A DNA stretch of 64,000 nt from Scalesia atractyloides (GCA_947069175.1 CAMTDV010000017.1:47377137-47441136), one strand, 5' to 3'; positions 1 through 11,654 are shown, numbered from the stretch's first letter. Notes: generated by a model from the sequence alone, not told the origin. Numbers and translations are program-made.

Positions 1-458
1 ACAAACCCCCCCCCCCAACCAATTACAACACAGTTTGATGGTACAGAAAACTTAGAGAAGATAATTGGTGAATGATCTTTTGATAGACAAGTTCAATTGT
101 TACATCGATTCACCTATTTATACTAACTATCTAACCACTGAGCATCTTTTGATGACGTCAGGGTTGATAGTGACATTTAACAACTAAATAACTAACTAAA
201 AGCTGCTATCTAACATCTAATAATGTGAAGCACTGTTACATTGATTTTTAAACTAATAAACTAAACTCTGATCTATATCCTCTGATCTCTCTTCTGGCAG
301 ACCTTTGACAAATGTTGAGACAGATGATAGGAAACAGATCTTGTGGAAAGAAGTGTATATACATCAGAGGTTGTAACCTCTAATAGTTGGAACCAAACCG
401 CAGATAGTGTATTTGGCTTTATATCATATGTTCCTTTGTATAGGGTTCAATCCCAACA
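1..458 (-). repeat. 3' LTR of element A, truncated by window start
   Basis: The sequence from about base 15 to 458 matches the terminal 440 bases of the LTR at 25649-26275, with scattered substitutions and small indels. It ends at the LTR border CCCAACA (451-458), next to the polypurine tract. A poly-C run near bases 7-16 replaces an ACTCCCCCTC stretch in the other copy. The first roughly 190 bases of the full LTR lie outside the window. Confidence 0.93.
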
Positions 459-468
459 ATCCCCCCTG
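459..468 (-). other. Polypurine tract of element A
   Basis: On the minus strand this reads CAGGGGGGAT and directly abuts the LTR start TGTTGGG. That is the expected position and composition of the plus-strand primer of an LTR retrotransposon. Confidence 0.8.
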
Positions 469-506
469 GAACAGATGATACCAAAACACTTATTTATTCT
501 TGGTTT

Positions 507-1219
507 TTATTTCTCAACAAAAATTTCTCTAATTTGTCCTTTAAATTGCAGTTCAAAGTTCAGAGACACTTCATCATCATCCTTTTCGAGTACCAGATCC
601 ATAAGATCTTGGAGGTCTTCTGCACACAGCTCATATGCATCCTCCATTCTCATCTTGGTAGCATCTCCATTAGACTTGAGCAAAGTCAATTCGTGGGAGT
701 TTTTGTCAATTTTCCACTTTAGAATTTTTGAGTCTGATGGCTTTCTAGGATAGCACTTTATTGTTGAGGTTGGTAGAGTTGGTGGAGTTGATTGATGAGC
801 CATCTTTAAAAGATCTGCTGCAAGATTTTTACTGGCTTCATCTGTATGATAGTCAATCATGCACTTGATTCCTTCTTTGATGTGTTCTTTGATCTTCTTC
901 AGCCATCTCCTCTTGCCTTTTTAATTGTTTTAAAGCAAGTGTGAAAGGGGCAGATATTGAGACAGACTTTTTAGAGTGTTGAGCTTTATGATCCACAATC
1001 TCTGATGAATAATCAGGCTTAGGAGACATGTTTGGATATTTCTTCCTTCTTTCTTCCAACTTTTTTCAAGTCTCAAGCACTCTCAACTCTCCCCATCTAG
1101 TAATCTGATTTCTTGATCCATAATTGTTCTGTATCAATTCTTCCTTCATCCTTTTGAGCTTTAAAGCTTTGTCTGACAAATTTTTCTTGTATTTCTTCCA
1201 GTCTGGAGGAGTTGGCTTT
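507..1219 (-). pseudogene. Third ORF of element A, C-terminal part
   Basis: Minus-strand reading resumes here after element D. Upstream (1060-1219) a lysine-rich stretch includes TPPDWKKYKKN and LKLKRMKEEL. It aligns with TPSNWKRAKY and LKIKRMKAEL of the A' copy near 34350-34420, which fixes it as the same ORF. Two open pieces follow (853-1059 and 507-860). The last, 117 codons, ends shortly before the polypurine tract and contains SKILKWKIDKNSHELTLLKS. The A' copy after 52722 has a matching segment (LKILKWKSSIDTHELTFLRS). A frameshift near 855 and a stop near 1060 break the frame. I know no function for this domain; it is charged and has no visible membrane segment. Confidence 0.75.
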
Positions 1220-1613
1220 TGTAGGTACGTTGTACGGATCGTTCGGGCACTAATCTGGCTAACCTAAGGTAAACGTGTGGAATCCGTACACTCATTTGTT
1301 TCTATTTAATCACCGTTTCATTAATATTCAATGTTACAGATCCTAGAAAAACTTTGACAGAGCTTCGCCTCTATCGTGACAAAATCTCTGAAGTTACAAA
1401 TGAAACATCAAAGCTCCTATTTATACTAACACAAGTTCGCTGGTGGGAGTGCAAGTTCGGGCAAACTTGCTTAGTCAAGTTCGGCCGAACTTGACTACAA
1501 CACTACCATTTCAAGCGAACTTGTCCCTAAATATACATAAACTTCGACATTTCGCTCCTAAATACTGACTCGTTATTATAAGATGACGTAGGCAACAAAC
1601 ATATGCATCAACA
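1220..1613 (-). repeat. 3' LTR of element D
   Basis: This 394-bp copy matches the 413-bp right LTR. The length difference is about 19 bases present near 5550-5568 and missing after the shared GGAATCCGT. Scattered transitions show the insertion is not recent. The LTR carries palindromes of the AAGTTCG/CGAACTT type near 1459-1494. Confidence 0.93.
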
Positions 1614-3458
1614 AACTCCCCCTTGGATGTTGCCGTAGACATCATTCTTCAATTAAGTTCCTGAGTCTTTAATGTTCTCTTGATCTTTATATCTTGAATA
1701 ACTTTAACATCCATGCTCCCCCTTGCTTTGAGCTTTCTGGTATCTTTAATCAACATGTTTATCTAGCTCCCCCTCAAATGATGCTCTGAATCTCTAAGGT
1801 TTGACGATTAAGAACAATCACACGTATCCACACACAAACAGTTTCTTAACAGTCTCGTTGGTCCGGCTCACATTCAACATTATTAGGTTACCATGGAAGA
1901 TTTTGAAAGAAAATCTTTTTGGATTTTTAATATTGAATGCAGAAATACAAACAAACTAAAATGTAATATTTATAGTTTATATTTTTGTGAGAAAACGTGC
2001 TAGAGGATCATATCAGTTTTTGAGACATATCACTAGTACCGTTGATCTGAGTAAACTTTAGGTTTTAAACAAATTCACTTAGATTGTCAGTATACTTGTC
2101 CACTTAAACCTCTACACATTTCTCAATTGTTTCAAGATACGTTAGGTAATTTTTAGAACTTGACTCAACCGTGTTTCCCACCTCAGAATATACTCCCGTA
2201 TCAAGATTCCCTAGATTTCATCTTACAGGTGGATATAACTAACTGATATTTGTATCTGGGTAATGCGAGACCTTGAGAGCTCAGGTTAGTACCACCGTAC
2301 AGATAAAGAGATGAAGGCTCGACTTATAGGTGGTGTTCCAAATTTGGAATCTTTTGTACTGCAATTGTAATTTGATGCAGTTTTCGTGGTTTTAATGCAA
2401 AAATATTCTACAAGTTCTAGGCCATTGCTGACGCAAAATCAAAAGAACTTGTATAATATCCTAGATATCAATCATTTATAAAGACCTAGTATCTCAGAAT
2501 CAGGCAATCTCTCAAACGAAATTTCGGTGTACTAAGACCATATATCCGAGAGATGTTCAGCCACAGATTAAGAAGCTTTAGTTATGTTTATATCTTGAAA
2601 ACAATTTACTAAACGTGTGAAACCTACTGGCACATCATCAGTGAGACTCGTTTAAAAACTTTTTGACACTCCATTTCTTTAGCATACTGTGATAGTCCAC
2701 TGATGTACTATCATATCCTCTTTATGCACAGGTAATCTCATTTTTCATTTTTTAATGTTTTTGACATTTTGAGATTTTCTATTGTTTTTGGCTTTTTTAA
2801 AAATTTTATCTATCTAGAATGATTTTGAAAATGATGTTTTTCAATTTTACAGTTTTTTTTAATTTTGACAGTTTTAAATTTTTCTCCCCCTAAAATTGAA
2901 AACATCTTTTCAAAATCGAAAATAAGAATCTTCCACTTTAACCGTTTAATGACTTTTTACGAATGTGAACACGAGACTACCATTTTGTTTGTGTGGTACA
3001 CCAATCCTTTCAAGTTATTTCCACTGCACGAACAACTACTGCTTCTAAAATGACATTTGGCTTGAAGCTTGGTTATCCTGTATATTCAAACAAACTTTAA
3101 TTAGTTATGAATTGGAACCCAATCCATTCTGGATTTAGGTTTACCAAATTCATTAACATCTGAAGTAAACAATCCCTTACATCCTCTTTTATATTCAAAC
3201 AGTTTGATTAAAACTTTATCAGAAAAATTAACTTTCTTTGATTTTTTAACTGTTTGATTAATTAATTTTTTATTCACTGTTCTCTCTTTTGTCCTCAGAT
3301 TTGTATCTGATGAATTCGTTTTACTTGACAGTGAGTAAATGATTCATCAGAACTTTTATCTGATTTCTTAGATGTATCTGAGGACAAAATCTTTTCCAAA
3401 TACTCTCTAACTTTCTTTCTCTTTTTTTCTCAATTGTCTTTCTGCCCTTGCGATAATT
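1614..3458 (-). other. Non-coding 3' interior of element D, with polypurine tract
   Basis: On the minus strand CCAAGGGGGAGTT (1615-1627) directly precedes the 3' LTR and is the likely polypurine tract. Two similar purine runs occur near 1710-1720 and 1769-1779. The rest is AT-rich with no open frame of note and no pol motif that I can find. In autonomous relatives this space would hold pol. Confidence 0.65.
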
Positions 3459-4926
3459 TCACTTTCTGTTCTTTGGTCTTTTCTTCTGTTTTTCCTGTTT
3501 TCTTCGCAGCTTTCTGTTCTCCCCCTGAAATTTATCCGACGATCTTCTCTTCGAATTTATCGGACAATTTCTGGAAATATGACCTTTGATTTGACAATTA
3601 TAGCAGCTTCTCGTATCAAATTTCTTTCTCGGGCAGTTAACAGCAATGTGTCCATTTACTCCAAAGTCGTAACACACCCTGTTTTCGTATTTATCTTCTT
3701 TCTGATCTTCTTTATCAAACCATACACTCAGATTATAACATTGTTTTGATGTGTAGTAGTCATCTTTCTTGCTTCTTCTGTAAAATTGATTTAACTTTGA
3801 AGCACTGTGGTCTGACCTGCACTACTTATTCTCAAATTTTTGTGAGTTTTGATAATGATTGGATGATCGTACCGATGAGCTTTTATTTTTTCTTTTGAAA
3901 ATTTTCAGAATTCTTAAAACTTTGTTTTTCTTTTTGTTTTCGTTCTTCATTCTGCTTAGAAGGTTTTTGCGTTGAGTATTCACCTTTCTCAGAAGATTGT
4001 AGAACAGTATCTTGGAATTTCTCTTTTAGTTTTAAAAATATTTCATGTTTATCATTTTTAGCTCTTTCATCATCGGTATCATCATCACAATCTTCAATTA
4101 TGACATCATCATAATTTGTGATATTATCACTTATTGGAATTTCCTTTATTATCATTGATCGGTTTTGGACATATATGATCTAACTTTAATGAAGAGGTCA
4201 CAAAACCTTTCAATAATTTTTATGAATTAACAGCTTTATTTTTAACAATCTCAACTTCCTTTTCAAGTTGAGCAATTTTCTCAATATGAGAATTTATTGC
4301 TATTTGATTTTCTATATTTTTTATTTTTCAAAAATAATTTTATCATTTTTTAAAATTTTTATTTGATTTTCAAAATTCTTTTCATTTTCTTTTAACCTTT
4401 TATTTTCTAATGACAAATATTCCAAATCTTTCAAAAGTTTGACATTAATAGATTTGAATTTTTGACAATTTAAGCACACAGATTCAGTACACTTTGTGCA
4501 AGGTTTTTCGACCTCCACAATTTGTACCTTTACCACTTCTTTATCAACAATTTTTACCTCTGACTTTACCTTCTTGCTTTTAATCAATTTGGCACGCTCC
4601 AGATATTTAGCACGTAGAGCATTCCATAGATTTTGTGCCGTATCACATTCTAGTAATAGATTCAAGATATTTCCTTTCACCGACTGCTGTATCAGATTAA
4701 TCATTTTCTTTTCAGCAAAATAATCATCTTGTTGTTGAGTAGAATACTTGCACTTCTCCAGAATTTGCTGATTTTCATCTCTAGGAATGACATAACCTGT
4801 CTCAATCACGACGCAACTACGAAAATGCGTAGCTTTGACCCAGCTCTCAAATTTTCCTTTCCAAACATCGTATTCATCTATATTCATCAACATAGGAGGC
4901 TTCATGGACTCCATTTCGTTTTCCAA
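3459..4926 (-). pseudogene. gag: Gag of element D (capsid and zinc knuckle), broken
   Basis: The gag start is taken at 4926. The first 201 codons include KPPMLMNIDEYDVWKGKFESW and ALRAKYLERA, a copia-type gag N-terminus (UBN2/DUF4219-like). This closely matches the element E product beginning at 58092 (KPPKLMSMDEYEGWKEKF). The segment at 3883-4155 is in the same frame. The segment at 3459-3677 is in another frame and holds a CX2CX4HX4C knuckle (CYNCQIKGHISRNC), preceded by a partial one (CYDFGVNGHIAVNC) whose second Cys is Phe. Gag would form the particle and bind element RNA in the cytoplasm. A CX2C pair near residue 145 (CTKCTESVCLNC) is shared with E. Stops at about 4320 and 3880 and the frame change make it a pseudogene. 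No pol follows. Confidence 0.85.
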
Positions 4927-5060
4927 ACCAATCTGTTGTTCAAAACACTTGAAATATGATTAGCAAACAGACAATTTTTTAGAAAATTTTGACTTTTAAC
5001 CGGCAATATCAACGTATCGGTTTGCTAAAAACGTTTAAAATTTTTTGGAAAACTTAAGAC

Positions 5061-5254
5061 AAGTTCGGGCGAACTTGTAATAGCTTGTGAGACAAGTTCG
5101 AGCGAACTTGGCTAACAAACAATCAGATTTAACAAGTTCGGGCGAACTTGTATGAAAGTTCAGAAAAAAATTCACTTTTACCCAAGTTCGGGCGAACTTG
5201 TATGAAATTTATACAAGTTCGGGCGAACTTCTAGGTATAAGTTCGAACGAACTT
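5061..5254. repeat. Array of six 16-bp palindromes in the element D leader
   Basis: Six copies of AAGTTCG-NN-CGAACTT lie at 5061-5076, 5094-5109, 5134-5149, 5184-5199, 5215-5230 and 5239-5254. The central two bases are GG, AG, GG, GG, GG and AA. Spacers vary from 8 to 34 bases, so this is not a simple tandem satellite. The D LTRs carry two more (5735-5750 and 5759-5774 in the right LTR), and element E has a similar array at 57613-57943. A role in transcription or RNA structure is inference only. Confidence 0.9.
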
Positions 5255-5469
5255 GTGTTTTCAAACATGGTTTTTTCAATTTTTCGACATGAATTCATTT
5301 GTTTTAAGCTCTGATCTTCTCAAGAGTTTATCTATTACGGATTTTACGTATTATACTTGAAAATTAGTCCATTTTGTCCGTGAATTGTCCAAGAAAAGTC
5401 AAAAATAGAAGAAATGAGTAGAAGATGAGATGATTTCAGTCCAATGTCTTCAAATTAGGCCAATCCTAC

Positions 5470-5480
5470 TCTGATACCAC
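5470..5480 (-). other. Primer binding site of element D (initiator tRNA-Met type)
   Basis: On the minus strand this reads TGGTATCAGAG, complementary to the 3' end of plant initiator tRNA-Met, two bases inside the 5' LTR border at 5483. It fixes the element's orientation. Confidence 0.9.
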
Positions 5481-5482
5481 TT

Positions 5483-5895
5483 GTAGGTCCGTTGTACGGA
5501 TCGTTCGGGCACTAATCTGGTTAACCTAAGGTAAATGTGCGGAATCCGTTTGCTTAGGCGACATTGGATACACTCATTTGTTTCTATTTAATCACCGTTT
5601 CCTTAATATTCGACATTACAGATCTTAGAAACACTTTGACAGAGCTTCGCCTCTGTCATGACAAAATCTCTAAAGTTACAAATGAAACATCAAAGCTCCT
5701 ATTTATACTAACACAAGTTCGCTGGTGGGAGGGCAAGTTCGGGCGAACTTGCTTAGTCAAGTTCGGCCGAACTTGACTACAACACTACCATTTCAAGCGA
5801 ACTTGTCCCTAAATATACATAAACTTCGACATTGCACTCCTAAATACTGACTCGATATTATACGATGACGTAGGCAACAGACATATGCATCAACA
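5483..5895 (-). repeat. 5' LTR of element D
   Basis: 413 bp, starting TGTAGGT and ending CATCAACA on the plus strand. A TATAAATA box on the minus strand (5700-5707) is the likely core promoter. Two AAGTTCG/CGAACTT palindromes (5735-5750, 5759-5774) lie upstream of that TATA box in the element's direction, where U3 enhancers would be expected. The GCTTT duplication follows at 5896. Confidence 0.93.
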
Positions 5896-8800
5896 GCTTT
5901 TTGTGAGAATCTTTTAACATTTCTTGCATTCTCTCTACTTCTTCTCTTAGATCACTCACAGTCCAATCTTTGAACTGTTCCCTGGTAGCTTTGTACTTCT
6001 TGTTGGTCATGATGTGCTTAATGTAGTCATGTTTTAGACTTTGATCTTCCATTTCAGACAGCTTCTTGCACAAGTCTTTAGTAAAGTCTTCCAAAACTCT
6101 GACTTTGCTCAGATGGAACTGCATATAGTTCTGCACTTCTCTATCACTTTTACCTGTTGTATCTCTTTTGGCTATATCCTCTGCTTGTCTGTCTTTAAGT
6201 AGTAAATATTCATCAATATTTGCTGGTCTAGGATAGCCATCCAGAGATTGGATGAGTCTTTTCTCAGGATTTTCTTCAGAGTTGAAAGACTTGATCTCTT
6301 CCCTTATAGCTAGTAAATCAAGAGGAAACTTTACTGCCGCGAGAACTATTTTCAATGGTTGATCAGTTGTTTAAATGGAAGATTGAGGAACAAATGTTGT
6401 AGAGGTCAGAGGTTGTGCTGACAATGGAAGTGGAGCAGGAATGATCTCATCTTCATTAATGACCTTTGTAACCTTTCTCCTCTTGAACCTGAGTGTAGGT
6501 GATGGTGGATGATCAGGAATTCTTGTAGGTGTTGGTATTGGTTGGGTGGATGTACGAAAAATGATCAAAGCAGTGGATGGGTTAACATCTGCTAAAACCT
6601 CTGTTGTGTCAATAGATGTTGACACAACAGGTGTTGTAACATCTGTTGTGGTGGAAGTAGGTTTAGCTTTTGGAGGAGGTGTAAGAGATTTTGTGGGAGC
6701 AGAGGTTTCAATGCTTGGAGTAGCAACAGACTGAGTTTTAGAAGGAGTGGTTGTTGGTTGCCTGGTTTTTCTAACTGGTCACTTCTTTGTGGAAGTACCA
6801 ACCTCTTCATTTTCTTTTTGTCGTGCTATCTTTTGCTCAACCAACACTTTGCCCTCATCTCTTACCCTCATCTTATTCTTCATCCTTTCCCTGGCCAAGA
6901 AGTTTTCTGTTTCATCAACTTTCTTAGATCCATTTGGCTTAGGGATATTCACTGTTGGTCGTGCATCTCTTTCAAGCTTTAGCACTTCTTTCTTTAAAGG
7001 TTTCTCCCCCTTTTGGCATCATCGGAGTTTTTAGCAGGATTACTGTAGGAGGAGTGGTACCAGTGGTTTGAAGGATGGGAGCCTTGATATCTGCAACTGT
7101 ATCCATGTATCTGGCATCAACCATGTTTCTAATTTCTTGCATTTGATGTTTATGTTGAAGGTCAGCAAAATATTTTTGTTGCTAAAACAGAGGGTCTAAG
7201 GCTTGTTTGAGATCATCAGTGGTTAGGACAGAGGGTTAGCTCTTTGTAGCTATCATCTGCTTCATTAAATCTTTGATTTCATCAACAGAGCGTTTAATTT
7301 TTGTTACTCTCTCCGTCAAATCCTTGTATTTTAGATCATCGCCTAACTTAATAGGATCATCTGAACTCCTACCGGAGGTGGTAGTTACATCTACGATATC
7401 ATGAACAACTGTTTTAACACTTGTTTCAACCTTAAATGCCCCTTAACTTGGAACTGGGTACTTCCCACTGGAATAGAGGTTACCTTGGTAGCCTGAACAG
7501 TGGTTGCCTTCAAAAGAGTCTTATACATGTAACCACTGTCCAATTGAAAAATTGGTAGTTTAGCAATTGTAGTGGCTGTTCTTGTTGAACTATCACCAAG
7601 GGTTACTTGTAACCCAATGGATGTTTCCTCTTCATGTGCTGATGGGCTAGCAAAGAATAAGGAATCAGACCCAGTCACTTGTTGGAGTATATTCTCATTA
7701 ATAGGTTGGTGAGAAGAATTGGTTAATGTCTATTCCAACACTACTGCATTCAGCAAAGGCAAAATGGTAGGTGGAAGTGATTTTATTGGAGAAGGGTAAG
7801 GTGCAGAAAGAGACATTGCCCTGGGAGAGGAGCTGTGGAAGATGGATCCAAGTGAATCCAGAGCTTCGTAATTAGGTGTCCCTGTGTTTACAACCTTTTC
7901 CTTTTGTGAGGAAGAAGGAGGGGTTTCAAAGCCAGGTTGAGATCTTTCTAACATTTGCTGTGAAGAAGTAGCAGCAGTGTTTTGTGGTGACTTTTGTGTT
8001 GTCACTGGGTTAGCCTCTGGGATCTCATCTTCCAAAGGACCCGTTTTAGGTTCGGTGGGCTTTTTGGTAATTTTCTTTGGTTTCTTTTTAGAGATTTTTG
8101 GTGTGGGTTTCAGGGTAGTGGTTGTAGTGCCCTGATCACCAAGAGCAGTGGGCTCAGTAGCAGGAGGTTGAGATTGAACATTTTGTTCTGGTAAAACTTG
8201 CTCTTCCTCTTCTACTTGTGTTTTTGAAACTTTGTCATTATTTGTGATCCTTGTAAAAGTTTCATGAGTTAGGCTGTCTGGTTTAGTCACAGCGCCTTGT
8301 TTAACATTATTATCAGGTAACTGATTATGAAGATAAACACTCAAAAATCTTGGATGAATCAAGAAGGCTTTTCTTTTCTCAATGTTATTAAAATTTGTCA
8401 CAATGTCATTGAACAGTATCTGGGAAAAGTTAAAATCTGATCCAGTTAAAATAGCATAGCCCAGATACTGGATATTCAATGGTATCTCATTGAAAGCAGT
8501 GGTTTTTGCTGTGAGACAAGTTAAAAGTGTGTGGAAAAAGAATCTCATCTCGGCAGGAAAACTGGGTTTGCAGATAGTCATACCTTTGAGTTGCCCAATG
8601 TAGCCCCTTTCTAGAAACTCTGCTTGTACTTCATTGATTGGAAATGACACACGATGTGCCATAACATTTAATTCGAACACTTGAGATATGGATTGTGGAC
8701 TGAATTGCATCAGGGTTTTGCCCACTCTTGATATAATAGCATAAGGAACACCCTTAGATGTGAGTGAACCTCTGCGTTTGCCCAAAATTGCCGTTGTAAA

Positions 8801-8986
8801 ACTTGATAAATGGAGGCCTTAACTTCCAACATATGCTTAAATTTTGATTCTTTTAAGATGCGAATCATCAGATGATATTGTGTATTAGAATGGGTTTCTT
8901 CTAAGATTGCAGTGTAATTATGTGGAGGTTTTGAGTATGAGGATAAATGGTGGTGGTTCTAGTTTGGATTTCGCTTTGGGTGCCAT
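5896..8986 (-). pseudogene. Third ORF of element A, main part (unknown function)
   Basis: The likely start is the ATG at 8984-8986 (MAPKAKSKLEPPP). The largest open piece, 7730-8785, encodes 351 residues. Its first about 150 look globular (FPAEMRFFFHTLLTCLTAKT, NIQYLGYAILTGSDFNFSQ) and match the A' copy at 31339-31869 closely. A long low-complexity part follows, rich in Pro, Thr, Ser and Lys (about 6590-8250). A more ordered C-terminal part (5896-6355) contains YKATREQFKDWTVSDLREEV, again mirrored in A'. The ORF continues past element D to 507, for roughly 1,200 codons in all. The position matches the env-like ORF of SIRE elements, but I see no signal peptide, membrane segment or furin-like site. 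Function unknown. Frameshifts near 8920, 7700, 6990 and 6370 break it. Confidence 0.72.
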
Positions 8987-9400
8987 GATTTGAGAGAAAA
9001 CTGTTTTGAGAATTTTGAATTCGACATTGTAAAGTGAATCCTCTGTTTTGGATAGAACAGGGTTTTTATAGGGTTTTGAAAAAGTGATGATGACGTGGCA
9101 TCTAATGCAAACGACTGTCGAATAACATCTGTCCACGTATACCTGTTGTTTAAAAATGGAAGACAGTTGTTTGGATAAACACTGATGAGATCAAACAGTG
9201 TTTTATGACTATCAGAGGATACACTTTTGGCAGTGTATAGACTTTCCTAAACAACCAGTGTTTTAAATGCTATCAGTGGTTTGAACAGACTTTAAGGATT
9301 TGATTGAAAAACTCAATTTTAAACTTTTTTTAAGGATGGATTTTTGATTTTCTAAATATATTTTATTGCTATTTATACATGGACGACATAATTATGCTGT
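8987..9400. other. Spacer between RNase H and third ORF of element A
   Basis: About 410 bases with no credible coding content. It separates the pol stop from the third ORF start. The equivalent spacer in A' is 30696-31228. Confidence 0.6.
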
Positions 9401-10045
9401 TTAATCTATGTTTAGCATTCCAAGCCTAGAGATCAAACTGTCAAAAGTGTTAGCATCTAATGATTTTGTTAGAACATCTGCCAGTTGATCCTTGGTATGG
9501 ACATGTTGTAAAGAAATCAAACCCTTTTCATAGCAATCCCTCACAAAGTGATGTCTGATGTTTATGTGCTTTGTTGTGGAGTGAGAGACATGATTTTTGA
9601 TGATATTTTCTGCTGCTTGACTATCAATTTTGAGAAGAGTCTTTAAAGCAGTGATACCGATATCCAAAAGTTGATTTTTAAGCCACAGGATTTGAGCAGT
9701 GCAACTTGCAGCAGCTATATACTCTGCCTCAGTAGTGGATGTGGAAACTGCAACTTGCTTTTTGCTTTGCCAAGACACTAGGCAATCACCTAGGAATTGG
9801 ACACCTCCTGATGTGGACTTCCTTGTTGTCTTGCACCCAGCAAAGTCACTACCTGAGTAACCTGAAAGCTCAATGTTCCCATTAGCAGGATACCAGATAC
9901 CAAGTGTGGGAGCACCTTTTATGTATCTGAATATTCTTTTCACAACAATAAGATCAGACTTTCTAGGTAGTGACTGTGATCTGGCACAAACACATGTAGC
10001 AAACATGATGTCTGGCCTTGATGGAGTTAGGTACATAAGACCCAA
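9401..10045 (-). pseudogene. pol: RNase H domain of element A pol
   Basis: 214 open codons covering the reverse-transcriptase tail (LTPSRPDIMFATCVCARSQS) and a complete copia RNase H. Visible motifs are SDFAGCKTTRKSTSGG (first catalytic Asp), STTEAEYIAAASC (Glu), KIDSQAAENIIKN (Asp), TKHINIRHHFVRD, and the C-terminal DQLADVLTKSLD. This domain degrades the RNA strand during cDNA synthesis. The stretch is uninterrupted, but the frame is lost against the upstream reverse transcriptase near 10045 and the whole gene is split by element B. Compared with A', this copy keeps the TEAEY motif that A' has lost. Confidence 0.88.
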
Positions 10046-10754
10046 TCATGTTTCTGTGAAGTGTTTGATCAACAAGGTCATCTTTACCATCAATAGTGAC
10101 TAGCTTGGAAGTTGCCATGGGTGTGCTGCAAGGTTTACAATCATCCATATCAAACTTTTTAAGTAGTTCTTTGTCATACTTATTTTGATGGATGAAGTGC
10201 CATTATGCATTTGTTTGACTTGTAAACCAAGAAAACATTGCAATCCACCCATTGCACTCATCTCAAACTCGGCTGCCATGAGTTTCCTAAACTCCTCACA
10301 CATGGCAGTGCATGTGGATCCAAAAATGATGTCATCCACATAAATTTGGACAAGCATCAAATCTTTTCCTTTCCATTTTAAAAACAAGGTTTTGTCAATT
10401 CTACCTCTTGTGAAACCTATGGATAAGAGAAAAGTGGATAGAGTTTTATACCAGGCTCTGGGTGCTTGTTTTAGACCATACAGTGCTTTGTTGAGCTTGT
10501 ATACATGATCAGGATAGAATACATCTTCAAATCCAGGAGGTTGACACACATACACTTCTTCCTTGATCTTTCCATACACGAATGCACTTTTGATGTCATT
10601 TGAAACACTTTGATGTTGTGGTTAGCATGTAAAGCTAAGAACAGTCTGATGGCTTCTAACCTTGCTACTGGAGCAAAAGTGTCATCATAGTCAATGCCTT
10701 CTTCCTATCTGTAGCCTTGAACCACTAGCATTGCCTTGTTTTTTACAACAATAC
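9963..10754 (-). pseudogene. pol: Reverse transcriptase of element A, C-terminal part
   Basis: The open part at 10100-10579 (159 codons) has MYGKIKEEVYV, LNKALYGLKQAPRAWY and the catalytic box IYVDDIIFGST, all hallmarks of copia reverse transcriptase. A frameshift near 10160 separates the following thumb region. Upstream, 10580-10754 continues the fingers/palm without a long open frame, then stops abruptly at the B insertion. Joining 10754 to about 20487 restores the order seen in the uninterrupted A' copy around 29360-29400, which proves the split. The product would copy element RNA into cDNA. Confidence 0.87.
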
Positions 10755-11654
10755 TGTAACATCTGTGCCTATTCAACCATCGTACAATTCCGAACAATTT
10801 CGAATCCAATGAAATCTTGTGTTTCATTCCCAAGAATTGTATAATTACATGTGAAATTCACACATTTCAGTCCTTGTACAATTTCGGTCTTTCGAATCGC
10901 TTCTGGAAATGAAATCGCAAGCTGTTACGCAAACGTAATCAGTTTTACGCGACATAGACTTCAGAACAATGACAAAAGCTAAACATACCCTAAATACCCT
11001 TTACATAACTTAGAAATAAGTTTTGAAGGGTTCGGTATGGCAAAAACATGCTTATTCAACTTCAGGGGCTATTTTGCAAATTCTGCGAAACTATGCCGTT
11101 ACGCGTATTTCCTAATCCGGAACATGTACGCACATCCAAAAAATTTTGTAATCATTAAAATCTTGTATTTTAGTGATTGGAATGCAAAAATATCATTCGT
11201 TACACATTTACAGTCATTTGCGCGTTCGTTACGATATTCGTTGAAATTAACCGAAAACCGCAACCGTACGACGAAACAAACCGACACCCGGGACATTTTT
11301 GGATATATTTCAAGTTCCCTATACTTTATCATCCTTATAAAGCTTTAAAATGAGGTTAACGGGTGTTAAAAGTGCCAAAATGCGACAAAAACAAGTTCAG
11401 GGGCCATTTCTGCCATTTTTTAAACTTCTGCCACTGCAAGGGCCTTACGGACCGTATGGCAAAACCCCATACGGTCTGTAAGGGGTCCCCAGGTCAAAAG
11501 CTTCCTAAATGCAACCTGGCAGCTTCTTGTTGCATTCCTTGGCCACCAAGTCGTGATTTTTGCCACCTTTAACCTACAATGGAATAGGAGGACACTAATC
11601 ACTTCCATAACACCTGGATCAACACTTGTCATAATTTGGGAGCTCCAAGATTAG

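Larger units (their letters stand above)
1220..5895 (-). mobile_element. Element D: gag-only (non-autonomous) copia element
   Basis: Two LTRs (1220-1613 and 5483-5895) start TGTAGGT and end CATCAACA. They flank a 3.9-kb interior with a primer site next to the right LTR and a purine-rich tract next to the left one, so the element reads on the minus strand. A perfect 5-bp duplication GCTTT (1215-1219 and 5896-5900) marks insertion into the third ORF of element A. The interior has only gag remnants; no protease, integrase or reverse transcriptase motif is visible. That is the layout described as TR-GAG, a mobilisable class dependent on other elements. The gag is clearly related to that of element E at the right end of the window. 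Confidence 0.92.

Noticed and set aside
343..753. 136-codon plus-strand open frame over the A LTR end and third ORF
   Set aside because: Antisense shadow of the minus-strand third ORF and LTR; no protein signature.
5061..5254. Palindromes as heat-shock elements or as a CRISPR-like array
   Set aside because: Heat-shock elements need TTC and GAA two bases apart; here the usual gap is four. Spacers are of uneven length and the context is a plant retrotransposon, so CRISPR is excluded.
7730..8785. Calling the third ORF an envelope gene
   Set aside because: Only the position fits; no signal peptide, transmembrane helix or cleavage site is visible, so it is left as unknown function.
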